DNA of 64,000 nucleotides, taken from the NCBI RefSeq assembly GCF_024637875.1, contig NZ_CP102451.1, positions 375,001-439,000 on the forward strand. The letters run 5' to 3'. Origin of the DNA: Vagococcus luciliae (lineage in GTDB: Bacteria > Bacillota > Bacilli > Lactobacillales > Vagococcaceae). The translations under genes and the position numbers were made by a program. The notes under the pieces were generated by a model. It searched no databases and was not told where the DNA came from. It worked only from the letters and a program-made list of their open reading frames with translations. Of this stretch, positions 15,529-25,735 are shown piece by piece. How positions within the stretch are numbered: position 1 is the first letter of the stretch; every line of letters begins with the position of its first letter.

Positions 15529-18500
15529 CCGCATCATCCTGTACATCTTTTTTAGCATATCGCTCTTGCCTTAATGCTTCAATAAATGTAGACACTTCAT
15601 GTAACCATGTTGCAATGGTTGTGTCTTTACCTAGTTTGAATGTCACAGCCAAATGCTCATCTGTACTAATTTCTGCTTTTAAAGTTGTTTTTGATAAAGC
15701 TTTAAACAATTGTTCGATTGTGTAAGCAGATGTCCCTTCTTTGCTTAATTCAATATAAATCGATTGCTTTTTCTTTTGAATTTTATCAATTAAGGCAAAA
15801 TCAGCATTCATTTTTATCAACCCAATAGTTAATAAATTTGCGACTTCATCAGGGTATTCACCAAATCGGTCTAATAGATCAGCTTCTAATTCATCATACA
15901 TCTCTTGATTTTCAAGTTGTCTAATTCGCTTATACATTTCAATTTTTTGACGTTCATCTTCTATGTAATCATTTGGAATATACGCATCAATGCCCAAGTC
16001 AATTTCAGTCATCGTTTTTGTCTCTTTACTATCGACACCACGCTTACGATTAACTGCTTCATTTAACATATGGGTATACATGTCAAATCCGACTGAGTCA
16101 ATAAAGCCGTGTTGTTGAGCCCCTAGTAAGTTTCCAGCACCTCGAATTGATAGATCTCGCATCGCAATTTTAAATCCAGAACCTAGTTCAGTAAAATCTT
16201 TAATCGCTTGAAGTCGTTTCTCGCTCACTTCATTTAATACTTTTTGTGGTTCATACATAAAATAAGCATACGCCACACGGTTACTTCGACCAACGCGACC
16301 TCTTAACTGATAAAGCTGAGATAAGCCCATGTGATCGGCATTTTCCACAAACAATGTATTCACATTAGGAATATCCACGCCTGTTTCAATAATGGTAGTC
16401 GTCACTAAAATATCGTACTCTCCATTGATAAATTCCATCAACGCATTTTCTAATTGCACTTCAGTCATTTGCCCATGAGCATAAGAAATACGTGCATCTG
16501 GTAATAGCATTTTCAACTCATCGACTTTTTGTTCAATTGTATCCACACGATTGTACAAGTAAAAAATTTGCCCACCACGAGCAATTTCTCGTTCACACGC
16601 CTCACGTATCGCTCCTGGATTTTTTTCCATCACATATGTTTGTACTGGATAACGATTGGCTGGAGGGGTTTCAATCACAGATAAATCTCGCACACCCAAC
16701 ATGGACATGTGCAATGTTCTTGGAATCGGTGTAGCTGTCAGTGTCAACACATCAACTTGCGCACGTAATTGTTTTAATCGCTCTTTATGCTTCACTCCAA
16801 AACGTTGTTCTTCATCAATAATCAATAACCCTAAATCCATAAATTCTAAATCTTTTGACAAAATACGATGTGTGCCGACAATAATATCCACTTGACCTTT
16901 TTTTAATTGATCAATCGTTTCTTCTTGTTGTTTTTTCGTTCTAAATCGACTCATTAACCCAATACTGACTGGGAAATTTTTAAATCGGTCTAACATTGTT
17001 TCATAATGCTGTTGAGCTAAGATAGTCGTTGGGACTAAGAATGCAACTTGCTTGCCATCTCTTACCGCCTTAAACGCCGCACGCAACGCTACTTCGGTTT
17101 TCCCATAACCCACGTCCCCTACAAGCAAACGGTCCATTGGTCGTTTTTTCTCCATGTCTTTCTTAATTTCTTGGATACTTCGCAATTGGTCGTCCGTTTC
17201 TGCGTACGGGAAGGCATTGTCGAACTCATGCTGGTAATCGTCATCTGGTGAAAAAGCATATCCTACTTCAGCTTCTCTTGCTGCATATAATTGAATTAAA
17301 TCATCCGCGATATCTTCAACTTTAGCCGATACTTTTTTCTTTGTCTTCGTCCACTCACTACCACCTAATTTATTAATACGTGGCGTCTTAGACTCAGATG
17401 CGACATATTTTTGAATCAAATCTAACTGGGTCACCGGAATAAATAATTTATCATTATTTTGATACAAAATGGTCATGTAATCTTGATGCGTGCCACCACT
17501 AAGCAATGTTTCCATTCCGATATATTTCCCAATACCATGATTAGCATGAACCACATAATCACCAGGACTTAATTCATTATAACTCTTTAATCGTTCCGCA
17601 TTGGATATGGTTTGTTTACGTGCTTGGCGTTTAGTTCTGGTATGTAGAATTTCTTTTTCTACTAACACGATTAAGTTATCTTGTGGCAACTCAAACCCTG
17701 ATTCTAATAAGCCAACTTGGATTTGTGCTTGCCCTTTTAATAACTCTTTTTTGTTATTGACGACAACAGAAATGTCTGCATCAATAAACAAGCGTTCTAC
17801 CGTTTTACTACGTTCGTCATTTTCGACTAGTACCACGACCGTTTGTTTTTGTTTTGCCCAACGGTCCATCTCTGCTTTTAAGAGTGGCAATTGTCCAAAG
17901 AACTGTTGCATCGCTCGATATTCAAACGGATAAATTGAAGAAAAACGTAAATTCCCCATTCCTTTTTGAAATAGAGAGAAAAATGTCCGATTTTGAGGCA
18001 TTTTTTTCATAATCTGTCTGAAATCACCACCCAATGTCCGATCTTCAAACACTGGATTGTCTTCTAACTTGATGGTTAACCATTCTGATTCTTCTCGTAA
18101 AATCTCTTTTTCAGTATCAATCATGCGACTGTAATCATCAACTAATACCAAATCATCATGAGATAAATAGTCACTTAAATGATATTTTTCCTCATAAATC
18201 ATATCAATATATTGACTAATATCATCAGTCGGGTGACCACTACCCCACTCACCCACTGTATAATTTTTATAAGCAGTTAACTGATTTTTTCTATCAATAT
18301 CTTTTATACCATCAATTTTTTTACTTAACGCATCGTCTAAAACACTAGCGGCGTTGGCTAATTCCTCTTTTGTTACCACTTGATCCATAGCCGGTGGAAT
18401 TAATAACTGATTCACATCTGATAGGGAACGTTGGGTTTCTACATCAAACAAACGCAGTGAATCAATCTCATCATCAAACAAATCGATACGTACAGGATAT

Positions 18501-19069
18501 TCACTAGTTAAAGGATAAATATCAATGATACTTCCTCTAATACTAAATTCACCTGGTTTACCTATCATTTGTTCTCTAACATACCCTAAAGAGACCAGGG
18601 TTTCAGGTAAAGAAGTTAAATCTATCGTGCCTCCTACTTCAACTGACCATACATTATCTTTCCAATTATTAGGAGCTGGTAAAAATCGACGTAATCCAGC
18701 TAAGGGTGTCACTAAAATACCCGGTTCATCATTATTTAAAAACACCATACTATTAATTCTCTCAGCCAAAGCTTCTGGAGAAGAGAACGACATTTCAACT
18801 GCTGCCACTTCATCAACAGGAAAGAAATGCAAATAAGACTCGTCAACAATGTGTTGCAAGTCATCCATCAATTTTGTCCCATAATATAAATTAGGGGTTA
18901 CAATCATTATTTTTTTATTTTTTTTCAGTAATGTCGACATCACTAGTGTTTTAGCTGAACCAGCTAAACCTGTAATCAACTGTGATTTTTGTGTTTCACT
19001 ATTATCAAGCCACTCTTTTACTTGTTTATCTTGTTCTATTATGGTCATTATACTTTGATTGAGGTACAT
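15515..19069 (-). CDS. mfd: Transcription-repair coupling factor Mfd
   Basis: Removes RNA polymerase stalled at lesions and recruits UvrA. At 1184 residues it is full length. In order: UvrB-like N-terminal domains (about 1-340), the RNA polymerase-interacting CarD-like domain (LSPGDYVVHANHGIGKYIG, about 500), a RecG-like superfamily 2 motor with Walker A VGDVGYGKTE, motif II IDEEQRFG, motif III TLTATPIPRT and motif VI QLRGRVGRS, then the C-terminal UvrA-regulatory domain. AAAGGAGGT lies 11 nt before ATG 19069; a closer ATG is in another frame and stops quickly. It lies 18 bp after pth. Confidence 0.98.
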   Translation of the reverse strand: MYLNQSIMTIIEQDKQVKEWLDNSETQKSQLITGLAGSAKTLVMSTLLKKNKKIMIVTPNLYYGTKLMDDLQHIVDESYLHFFPVDEVAAVEMSFSSPEALAERINSMVFLNNDEPGILVTPLAGLRRFLPAPNNWKDNVWSVEVGGTIDLTSLPETLVSLGYVREQMIGKPGEFSIRGSIIDIYPLTSEYPVRIDLFDDEIDSLRLFDVETQRSLSDVNQLLIPPAMDQVVTKEELANAASVLDDALSKKIDGIKDIDRKNQLTAYKNYTVGEWGSGHPTDDISQYIDMIYEEKYHLSDYLSHDDLVLVDDYSRMIDTEKEILREESEWLTIKLEDNPVFEDRTLGGDFRQIMKKMPQNRTFFSLFQKGMGNLRFSSIYPFEYRAMQQFFGQLPLLKAEMDRWAKQKQTVVVLVENDERSKTVERLFIDADISVVVNNKKELLKGQAQIQVGLLESGFELPQDNLIVLVEKEILHTRTKRQARKQTISNAERLKSYNELSPGDYVVHANHGIGKYIGMETLLSGGTHQDYMTILYQNNDKLFIPVTQLDLIQKYVASESKTPRINKLGGSEWTKTKKKVSAKVEDIADDLIQLYAAREAEVGYAFSPDDDYQHEFDNAFPYAETDDQLRSIQEIKKDMEKKRPMDRLLVGDVGYGKTEVALRAAFKAVRDGKQVAFLVPTTILAQQHYETMLDRFKNFPVSIGLMSRFRTKKQQEETIDQLKKGQVDIIVGTHRILSKDLEFMDLGLLIIDEEQRFGVKHKERLKQLRAQVDVLTLTATPIPRTLHMSMLGVRDLSVIETPPANRYPVQTYVMEKNPGAIREACEREIARGGQIFYLYNRVDTIEQKVDELKMLLPDARISYAHGQMTEVQLENALMEFINGEYDILVTTTIIETGVDIPNVNTLFVENADHMGLSQLYQLRGRVGRSNRVAYAYFMYEPQKVLNEVSEKRLQAIKDFTELGSGFKIAMRDLSIRGAGNLLGAQQHGFIDSVGFDMYTHMLNEAVNRKRGVDSKETKTMTEIDLGIDAYIPNDYIEDERQKIEMYKRIRQLENQEMYDELEADLLDRFGEYPDEVANLLTIGLIKMNADFALIDKIQKKKQSIYIELSKEGTSAYTIEQLFKALSKTTLKAEISTDEHLAVTFKLGKDTTIATWLHEVSTFIEALRQERYAKKDVQDDADGKN

Positions 19070-19087
19070 ATAATCATCCGACCTCCT

Positions 19088-19657
19088 TTATTTCTTACTA
19101 TTGTATTGATTCATCGTGTCAACAAATGAATGCCCTTGTGCCCAATACAAACTTGCATCTGCCGCTAATTTCACTGCAGACAGCATGTCTTCATGTGTGT
19201 TTTTAGGAAAATCACCTAAAACATGAGCTATCACTTCTCCTCCGCGATTAGGACGATCAATCCCTATTCGTACACGATTAAACTCTGGTGTTCCAATATG
19301 TGAAATTAAGCTTTTAATACCATTATGTCCACCAGCACTTCCTTTTTGACGCAATCTTACTTTTCCTACTGGTAAATCTAAATCATCATAAATGACTAAA
19401 ACATCTTCAGGTGAAATGTTATAGTAGGTCATCAACGGTCCTACACTACGACCAGATTCATTCATAAATGTTTGAGGCTTCACTAATAACACCTTTTCAC
19501 CATCTACAAAAAACTCTGCAATGTCTGCTTCAAATTGCGATTTATTAAATTCAATATTTTCTTGATAGGCAATCTCATCCAATGTAATAAATCCAATATT
19601 ATGTCGAGTTGTTCGATACTTCGCTCCAGGATTTCCCAATCCAACAATTAATTTCAT
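19088..19657 (-). CDS. pth: Peptidyl-tRNA hydrolase
   Basis: Releases tRNA from peptidyl-tRNA that drops off ribosomes; essential. The 189 residues show the full family: MKLIVGLGNPGAKYRTTRHNIG with the catalytic His, KPQTFMNESG, and IYDDLDLPVGKVRLRQKGSAGGHNG. It is the first gene of the pth-mfd operon. A 5' leader with a terminator-like hairpin precedes it (see 19682-19709). SD AGGAGAT lies before ATG. Confidence 0.98.
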   Translation of the reverse strand: MKLIVGLGNPGAKYRTTRHNIGFITLDEIAYQENIEFNKSQFEADIAEFFVDGEKVLLVKPQTFMNESGRSVGPLMTYYNISPEDVLVIYDDLDLPVGKVRLRQKGSAGGHNGIKSLISHIGTPEFNRVRIGIDRPNRGGEVIAHVLGDFPKNTHEDMLSAVKLAADASLYWAQGHSFVDTMNQYNSKK

Positions 19658-19681
19658 AATCTATATCTCCTATAACATCAA

Positions 19682-19709
19682 AAAACACGGGTTAGAAGAC
19701 ACGTGTTTT
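19682..19709 (-). promoter_or_regulatory. Terminator-like hairpin in the pth leader
   Basis: On the minus strand AAAACACG pairs with CGTGTTTT around a 12-nt loop and is followed by a T-run, about 25 nt upstream of the pth start. A TGGTATACT extended -10 (19742-19750, minus) lies upstream and no other minus-strand gene precedes it. It is therefore either a leader attenuator for pth-mfd or a terminator whose gene has been lost. Confidence 0.5.
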
Positions 19710-19860
19710 CTCATTGTATTTAAACTAAAAAGCTCTAAAATAGTATACCATACCTTTTTATATTCTATGAATAAGAAACTATTAAGACTTTTAATTAACG
19801 TTTGATTAATAGACTATTATTTGTGAAATGACCTTTTTCATAGGTTTTTTCATAATTTAG

Positions 19861-19869
19861 TGTTATAAT
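19861..19869 (+). promoter_or_regulatory. ldh promoter, extended -10
   Basis: TGTTATAAT gives an extended -10 (TG-n-TATAAT), 38 bp upstream of the ldh ATG. No good -35 is visible at 17 bp, as is common with extended -10 promoters. TTGTGAAAT at 19821-19829 is a Rex half-site-like sequence, but the matching half is poor. Confidence 0.6.
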
Positions 19870-19906
19870 CTAACACGGAGTAAATAAAAAACAAGGAGCG
19901 ATTGTA

Positions 19907-20860
19907 ATGGAACACACAAGTATTGATCATCAAAAAATTATCGTTGTCGGCAATGGGGCTGTTGGTTCAAGCTATATTTTTTCCCTTGTGACACAAAACA
20001 TCGCACAAGAAATTGGTATTATTGATATTGATGTAAAAAAAGCAGAAGGTGATGCCCTTGATTTATCTCACGCTCTAGCATTCACTTCTCCTAAAAAAAT
20101 CTATGCTGCAACTTACGCTGATTGTAAAGATGCTGACATAGTGGTTATTACTGCAGGTGCTGCACAAAAACCTGGTGAAACACGTCTAGATTTAGTTAAT
20201 AAAAATTTAAAAATTTTCAAATCCATTGTTGATGATATCGTTTCTTCAGGATTTAATGGTATCTTCTTAATCGCAACTAATCCTGTTGATATTTTAACTT
20301 ATGCTACATGGAAATTCTCTGGATTTCCAAAACACAAAGTCATTGGTAGTGGGACTTCTCTTGACTCTGCTCGTTTTAGACAAACAATTGCTGAATTAGT
20401 AGACGTTGATGCAAGAAATGTTCATGGATATATTTTAGGTGAACACGGTGACACAGAATTCCCAGTTTGGTCTCATGCTAATATTGCTGGATTACAAATT
20501 TACGAATGGGTTTCAGATCATCCTGAAATTGATGAAGAAGAATTGGTTAATATTTTCTTTAAAGTTCGTGATGCAGCTTATACCATCATCGATAAGAAAG
20601 GTGCCACTTTCTATGGGATTGCTGTTGCTTTAGCTCGTATCACTAAAGCCATTCTTTATGATGAAAATGCCGTATTACCTTTATCTGTTTACTTAGATGG
20701 ACAATATGGATTAAACGATATTTATATCGGTGCTCCAGCTGTGGTAAATCGCCAAGGAATCAGCCATGTTATTGAACTTCCCTTAACAGATGCTGAACAA
20801 GAAAAATTTGACTTATCTGCAGAACGTTTACAAGAAATACTAGATGAAGCATTTGAATAA
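19907..20860 (+). CDS. ldh: L-lactate dehydrogenase
   Basis: Reduces pyruvate to L-lactate with NADH, the redox-balancing last step of homolactic fermentation. The 317 residues carry the nucleotide-binding motif [10 protein letters not shown] (about 14-23), the substrate-loop/Arg segment, NPVDILTY, and the active-site His in GEHGDTEF (about 180). It is most like enterococcal Ldh. SD AAGGAG lies before ATG. It is a single-gene unit with its own promoter and a strong terminator, divergent from pth. Confidence 0.97.
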   Translation: MEHTSIDHQKIIVVGNGAVGSSYIFSLVTQNIAQEIGIIDIDVKKAEGDALDLSHALAFTSPKKIYAATYADCKDADIVVITAGAAQKPGETRLDLVNKNLKIFKSIVDDIVSSGFNGIFLIATNPVDILTYATWKFSGFPKHKVIGSGTSLDSARFRQTIAELVDVDARNVHGYILGEHGDTEFPVWSHANIAGLQIYEWVSDHPEIDEEELVNIFFKVRDAAYTIIDKKGATFYGIAVALARITKAILYDENAVLPLSVYLDGQYGLNDIYIGAPAVVNRQGISHVIELPLTDAEQEKFDLSAERLQEILDEAFE

Positions 20861-20886
20861 ATAATGTTCTTATTAATTAAAATAAT

Positions 20887-20918
20887 GAAAGACTAGAATG
20901 ATAAATTCTAGTCTTTTC
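20887..20918 (+). terminator. ldh terminator
   Basis: AAGACTAGAAT pairs with ATTCTAGTCTT and is followed by a T-rich tail. It ends the ldh transcript before the L,D-transpeptidase gene. Confidence 0.85.
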
Positions 20919-21012
20919 TCATTATATAGGTGTTTTTAAAGCACTTATATTGTTTTTAGAAAAGAATATGTTACAATAATATTACAATTTTTATTATAGG
21001 AAGGGGCTTCAC

Positions 21013-22386
21013 ATGAAACGTAAGTCGTTGTTATTAGTGCCTTTAATTATGGTACTAGTTATTGTTAGTATCTATTCGTATTTTGCTATTACTTATCAGA
21101 ATAAATTTTTGCCCAATACAAAGATTGGACAAATAGACGTCAGCCAATTATCTAGAAAAGAAGCAGAAAAAAAACTTGAGGATAATATTCATGAGGATGA
21201 ATTCGTTGTACTAGACAATAATAAAACTTGGAAAGCCATTCCTAAACAACAACTAGGAATCACTTTTGATGTTAATAAAACTGTCTCAGATACTATTTCA
21301 AAACAAAATCCTTGGTTGTGGTTCATAAATTACATCAATCAACCTAAAAATGTGCCCATTGTGATGACAGATTATAACAAAGACGAACTAACTAAACAAT
21401 CTAACGCTTTAAAAACAGCCTTAACTGAATTTAATAAAGAGCGCACACCCACAAAAAATGCAAAAATCGAAATGAAAGATGGTTCATTCCAAATTACGGA
21501 TGAAGTAGCTGGAAATTCTATTGATGTTGATAAATTTATTTCAGCATTTGAATCTCATGTCAAAGAAGGTGAGGGATCTATAAACTTAGAATCCTATGTC
21601 CAAAAACCGACTGTTCTAGCAACAGATACTCAATTAAAAAAGGAATTAACGGACATAAATAAGTTGACAGAGGTCAATGCTACGTACCTTATTAATGGTC
21701 AAGAGGTCGCAATCCCTAAAGAGACAATTGCTAGTTGGTTAACAACAAATGATAAAGGTGATGTTACTTTAAATCAAGACCTAGTAAAAGAATATGTCAC
21801 TCAACTTGGACAACAGTACAATACTAGTACTAATCCAACAAAATTTAATAGTACTAAACGTGGAGAAGTGAGTGTTCCAGCTGGGTCTTATAGTTGGACA
21901 ATTGCAACTGATAGCGAAACAGAGCAACTGACAGAACTAATTTTATCTGGAAAAGGTTTCACTGATCGTGTTCCTGCCTATCAAGGAAGTGCCTCTCCTG
22001 GATCTGCCCTTCTATCAAATACCTATATTGAAGTGGACTTACAAGCCCAACACATGTGGTACTACAAAGATGGAAAAGTTGCTTTAGATACAGACATTAT
22101 TTCTGGAAAACCAAGCACACCTACTCCTGCTGGGGTGTTCTATGTTTGGAACAAAAAGCGAAATGAAACTCTTCGCGGTGAAGATTACGCTAGTCCAGTT
22201 GATTATTGGATGCCAATAGATTGGACGGGAGTAGGAATTCATGATTCGCCTTGGCAAAACGCCAATGCTTACGGCGGCACATCGTATACAACTGTAGGTT
22301 CTCATGGCTGTATTAACACACCCCCTGATGTGTGTGCTAAATTATTTAACATGATAGATGTTGGTGTTCCTGTAGTTATCTTTTAG
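21013..22386 (+). CDS. L,D-transpeptidase with YoaR-like peptidoglycan-binding domains (Ldt(fm)-type)
   Basis: Membrane-anchored cell-wall cross-linking enzyme that makes 3-3 links between stem peptides. Residues 7-29 form an N-terminal TM/signal anchor. Residues about 35-320 form repeated YoaR/PG_binding_4-type domains, and the C-terminal 130 residues form the YkuD catalytic domain. The active site is conserved: IHDSPWQ with its His, then SHGCIN with the nucleophilic Cys at about 433. The 457-residue length and layout match Ldt(fm) of Enterococcus faecium, which can bypass penicillin-binding proteins. SD AGGAAGGGG lies before ATG. Monocistronic. Confidence 0.93.
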   Translation: MKRKSLLLVPLIMVLVIVSIYSYFAITYQNKFLPNTKIGQIDVSQLSRKEAEKKLEDNIHEDEFVVLDNNKTWKAIPKQQLGITFDVNKTVSDTISKQNPWLWFINYINQPKNVPIVMTDYNKDELTKQSNALKTALTEFNKERTPTKNAKIEMKDGSFQITDEVAGNSIDVDKFISAFESHVKEGEGSINLESYVQKPTVLATDTQLKKELTDINKLTEVNATYLINGQEVAIPKETIASWLTTNDKGDVTLNQDLVKEYVTQLGQQYNTSTNPTKFNSTKRGEVSVPAGSYSWTIATDSETEQLTELILSGKGFTDRVPAYQGSASPGSALLSNTYIEVDLQAQHMWYYKDGKVALDTDIISGKPSTPTPAGVFYVWNKKRNETLRGEDYASPVDYWMPIDWTGVGIHDSPWQNANAYGGTSYTTVGSHGCINTPPDVCAKLFNMIDVGVPVVIF

Positions 22387-22393
22387 ACAATAA

Positions 22394-22438
22394 ATAAAAA
22401 ACAAGATTAGAATAAAGGTCTAATCTTGTTTTTTATTT
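22394..22438 (+). terminator. Terminator of the L,D-transpeptidase gene
   Basis: AAACAAGATTAGA pairs with TCTAATCTTGTTT, followed by a T-run. Confidence 0.85.
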
Positions 22439-22496
22439 TTATAGTATCAACAATGTTAATACGCTTTTTTAAACAGCTCTCATATAACAAAATAAA

Positions 22497-22542
22497 AAAA
22501 ACAAACTAACTACTACTATTAAATAGCCAGTTTGTTTTTTAC
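22497..22542 (-). terminator. Candidate terminator of the iol operon
   Basis: AAACAAACT pairs with AGTTTGTTT around a long loop. On the minus strand it is followed by TTTTTTTTATT. It lies about 130 nt beyond the iolG stop and is the first minus-strand terminator-like structure there. Confidence 0.6.
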
Positions 22543-22670
22543 TATATTATTCTGTGTAGGTATAATATTTTTCGATACATCATAGATAACAACCCTATTT
22601 TGTCGTTTAGTGCTATGCTATAGAGTTATATCTTTACTATAAAATCTCACCCCCTTTATTTCTAAGTATT

Positions 22671-23684
22671 TTAATAAATACTTGGTTTTTCTTGAAGCAT
22701 AACTTTTATTTTTTCACCTTTATTTGTTGATTCCGTTCCTGCTGTTGTGATAACAGAAGCTACATACCCATCCCATGAAGATGGTCCTTCTAATTTATGA
22801 TTCAATACGCCATTAACCCATAATTGAAACTCTGTATCATACGCTTCTTTAAAACGTGTCTGCCAATCAGGCGATATTGGTGTCTGATTAGAAAAATTAT
22901 GTTTGACATAAGTATAGTGTGGATCAACTAATCCTAACTCTCCATTTTCGCATACTACTTCACATTTAATATCATAACCAAATTGACAATTAACGAAAAT
23001 TTCTAACTGAATCACCACACCATTTTTTGTCTCTAATACTAAAATTTGTGGATCATGTAAATTGGTATGTGTCATTTTAGTTTGTTTTTTAGGCAGTATA
23101 CTTTCAACTGAAACATAGTCGTCTTGTAATAACCAATGTAGTACATCAATTTCATGTACTGCCGTTTGGATAATAGACATTGGAGTTGTGTAGTGTAAGC
23201 CAGATTCTGGATTTCTATGCGCACAATGTAGCATTAATACTTCCCCATATGATTTAGATTCAATTAATTTTTTTAACTCCATATAACCTTTATCATAACG
23301 TCTCATAAAACCTACTTGTACCAGACGTCGACCGCATTTCACTTCTGCTTCAACAATTTTAGCGCATGATTGACTATCTATAGCTAAAGGTTTTTCACAG
23401 AATACATACTTTTCTTGTGCTAATGCTTTTAATACATAATCTGCATGTGTTTCATCAATGGAAGTAATCAATATGGCATCTACATCATCTGACGAAATTA
23501 AGTCCTCTCCACTGCCATAAAACATGATTCCCATTTCATCTGCTAATTGTTTTTTTTCTTCTTCTAAAACATCATAAATGCCAACGACCCTAGCACCTTT
23601 TATTTTATGATTAATCCTTTTTATATGCTCTGTTCCAATAGCTCCAACACCTATTACACCGATTCTTAATTCTTTATTTATCAT
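22671..23684 (-). CDS. iolG: myo-Inositol 2-dehydrogenase
   Basis: Gfo/Idh/MocA-family NAD-dependent enzyme that oxidises myo-inositol to scyllo-inosose, the first catabolic step. The 337 residues have the Rossmann motif RIGVIGVGAIGTEHIKRI (about 7-24), the family lysine motif YVFCEKPLA (about 94-102) and the His-containing AVHEIDVLHWL (about 175-185). It resembles Bacillus IolG along its whole length (RLVQVGFMRRYD, HCAHRNP, NCQFGYDIKCEVV). It is the last gene of iolT-iolX-iolE-iolG, 31 bp after iolE. Confidence 0.93.
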   Translation of the reverse strand: MINKELRIGVIGVGAIGTEHIKRINHKIKGARVVGIYDVLEEEKKQLADEMGIMFYGSGEDLISSDDVDAILITSIDETHADYVLKALAQEKYVFCEKPLAIDSQSCAKIVEAEVKCGRRLVQVGFMRRYDKGYMELKKLIESKSYGEVLMLHCAHRNPESGLHYTTPMSIIQTAVHEIDVLHWLLQDDYVSVESILPKKQTKMTHTNLHDPQILVLETKNGVVIQLEIFVNCQFGYDIKCEVVCENGELGLVDPHYTYVKHNFSNQTPISPDWQTRFKEAYDTEFQLWVNGVLNHKLEGPSSWDGYVASVITTAGTESTNKGEKIKVMLQEKPSIY

Positions 23685-23715
23685 TTTTTCACCCTTCTTC
23701 TAAGAAAAATTTTCA

Positions 23716-24600
23716 TTATAAACCAGTAGTTAAATTAATATAATTACGAGCAGCTTTTGCATAAATAAACGGATTAGCTTTTGCTGGATCTTGTTCTGCC
23801 TCTACGACAATCCATCCTTCATAACCATCTTTTTCAATTTCTTTCCAAATTGGTGCAAAATCAATCATGCCATCTCCTGGAACAGTGAATACGCCTTTTT
23901 TTACGCCCTGTAAGAAACTATAAGATTCATGCTTCACATCACTCATTTTTTCTTTACGAATATCTTTAAAATGAATATGTTTAATACGGTCTTTGTGTGT
24001 TTGATACACTTCAATTGGATCTTCACCTGAGAAAACTAAGTGACCCGTATCATATAATAGTGATACTTTTTTAGGATCTGTCTCAGCCATCAAACGATTG
24101 ATTTCATCAGTTGTTTGAACACCAGTCCCCATGTGATGATGATAAACAATGGACATATCTTTTTCATTTGCCAACTCGCCTAATTTATCTAACCCACTTG
24201 TTAATTTTTCCCATTCTTCTTCTGTAAATTCAGGTTTTTTATCAAAAACAGGTGTCTCCATTTGACCTTGTACACTATGTCCTTGTTCTGACACAACGAT
24301 GACTTTTGCTCCCATTGCATGTAAAAAGTCACGATGTAACATAAAGGCTTCTTTTGTCTCTTCAAATGGTTTCGTTGTTAAAAAGGCACTAAACCATGCA
24401 CTGGCTACTGATAATCCTCGTGGCTCTAAAAAGCTTTTCAATTCTTCTGGATTTTTTGGATATTTGTTTCCAATTTCTGTTCCTGTGTACCCTGCTAATG
24501 CCATTTCACTGATACATTGTTCAAACGTATTTTCCTTACCTAATTCCGGCATATCATCATTTGTCCAAGCGATTGGTGCAATCCCTAACTTAATTGTCAT
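23716..24600 (-). CDS. iolE: Inosose dehydratase
   Basis: Dehydrates scyllo-inosose to the diketone intermediate, the second step of myo-inositol breakdown. The xylose-isomerase-like TIM barrel has about 294 residues. It begins MTIKLGIAPIAWTNDDMPEL, the IolE hallmark. Conserved metal ligands lie in TEIGNKY, the YHHHMGTG segment and HFKDIR. The ATG at 24600 was chosen because GGAGG lies 8 nt upstream; an upstream in-frame ATG contains the SD itself. It lies between two Gfo/Idh/MocA dehydrogenases. Confidence 0.94.
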   Translation of the reverse strand: MTIKLGIAPIAWTNDDMPELGKENTFEQCISEMALAGYTGTEIGNKYPKNPEELKSFLEPRGLSVASAWFSAFLTTKPFEETKEAFMLHRDFLHAMGAKVIVVSEQGHSVQGQMETPVFDKKPEFTEEEWEKLTSGLDKLGELANEKDMSIVYHHHMGTGVQTTDEINRLMAETDPKKVSLLYDTGHLVFSGEDPIEVYQTHKDRIKHIHFKDIRKEKMSDVKHESYSFLQGVKKGVFTVPGDGMIDFAPIWKEIEKDGYEGWIVVEAEQDPAKANPFIYAKAARNYINLTTGL

Positions 24601-24629
24601 TTGTATTTCCTCCATTTATTATTAATTTT

Positions 24630-25655
24630 TTAAATTTTTGGATAAGTTGTATCTACTGCCACAGGTTTACCGGTAGCAATAGATTTTTGTGCTGCAACAG
24701 CTACTCTTTGCGCCATGATAACATCCATACCTGTTGCGACTAATGGTTGATTATTTAAAATAGCTTCTACAAATAAACGTACCTCAGTATCATATGCTTG
24801 ATGATAACGTTCCATAAAGATTGGTAATGGATTTTCCATCTCTAACGACTGTTCTCCATACAACTCAACAGTTGAATCGCTTACATTTTCTGCTTTAAGC
24901 ATTCCTTTAGAACCAAATACTTCTACCCGTTGGTCATAACCATACACGGCACGACGGCTATTATCAATTAAGCCAAATGAACCATTTTCAAATTCTAATA
25001 CTATTGCTAATGTATCAATATCGTTTATATCTTTTAAAGTTGGATCAATAAGCGTGTTTCCTCTAGCATAAACTTCTTTAATGTTACTTCCAGCCATATA
25101 TCTAGCCATATCAAAATCATGCATGGTAAAATCGAATAACAATCCTCCGATACGTTTTATTAACTCATGTGGTAATAAATCAGGATCTCTCGAAGTAATT
25201 TTTATTATTTGAGGATCACCTATTTTACCATCTCTAACATCTTGATAGATTTTTCTAAATTGACGATCCACTCGTCGATTGAATGCAATCTGCATTTTAA
25301 CATTATTTTCCTTCACCGCACGTAATACTTTTAAACTTGATTCTTCATTTGTATCCATACTTAAAGGTTTTTCGCAAAAAATATGTTTTTTTGCTTTTGC
25401 TGCATCAATTGCTATTTTTTCATGTGAGTCTGTCGAAGAGAAAATGAATAACGCTTCTAATTCTTCATTACATAATAACTCTTGATAATCTTTGTAACAA
25501 TGCTCAATACCTAACATATTCAATTCGTCTTCAACATTCTCAATAAACAAATCAGATACACCTAAGATATTTATACTTGGAATGTTCAGAAGATTCTTAA
25601 TATGCATCATTCCTACCCTTCCAACACCTACTACACCACAATTTAATTTTTTCAT
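24630..25655 (-). CDS. Gfo/Idh/MocA-family dehydrogenase, probable scyllo-inositol dehydrogenase (IolX-like)
   Basis: NAD(P)-dependent sugar/cyclitol dehydrogenase, 341 residues, with Rossmann motif GVVGVGRVGMMHIKN (about 7-21), HIFCEKPLSMD (about 92-102) and FDFTMHDFDMARY with the catalytic-region His. It is clearly diverged from the iolG product in the same operon. Bacteria often carry a second enzyme of this family that converts scyllo-inositol to scyllo-inosose; the operon context favours that, but substrate specificity cannot be read from sequence. SD AAGGAG lies before ATG. Confidence 0.75.
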   Translation of the reverse strand: MKKLNCGVVGVGRVGMMHIKNLLNIPSINILGVSDLFIENVEDELNMLGIEHCYKDYQELLCNEELEALFIFSSTDSHEKIAIDAAKAKKHIFCEKPLSMDTNEESSLKVLRAVKENNVKMQIAFNRRVDRQFRKIYQDVRDGKIGDPQIIKITSRDPDLLPHELIKRIGGLLFDFTMHDFDMARYMAGSNIKEVYARGNTLIDPTLKDINDIDTLAIVLEFENGSFGLIDNSRRAVYGYDQRVEVFGSKGMLKAENVSDSTVELYGEQSLEMENPLPIFMERYHQAYDTEVRLFVEAILNNQPLVATGMDVIMAQRVAVAAQKSIATGKPVAVDTTYPKI

Positions 25656-25735
25656 TTACGTACTCCTTCATCAATATTTTTAACTAACATTATTTTATTT
25701 AAAACAATAGAAATTGTGTTTGTATTCACAATAAA

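Noticed and set aside
19821-19842. Possible Rex operator upstream of ldh
   Set aside because: TTGTGAAAT matches one half-site, but the second half (TTTCATAG) is poor and wrongly spaced.
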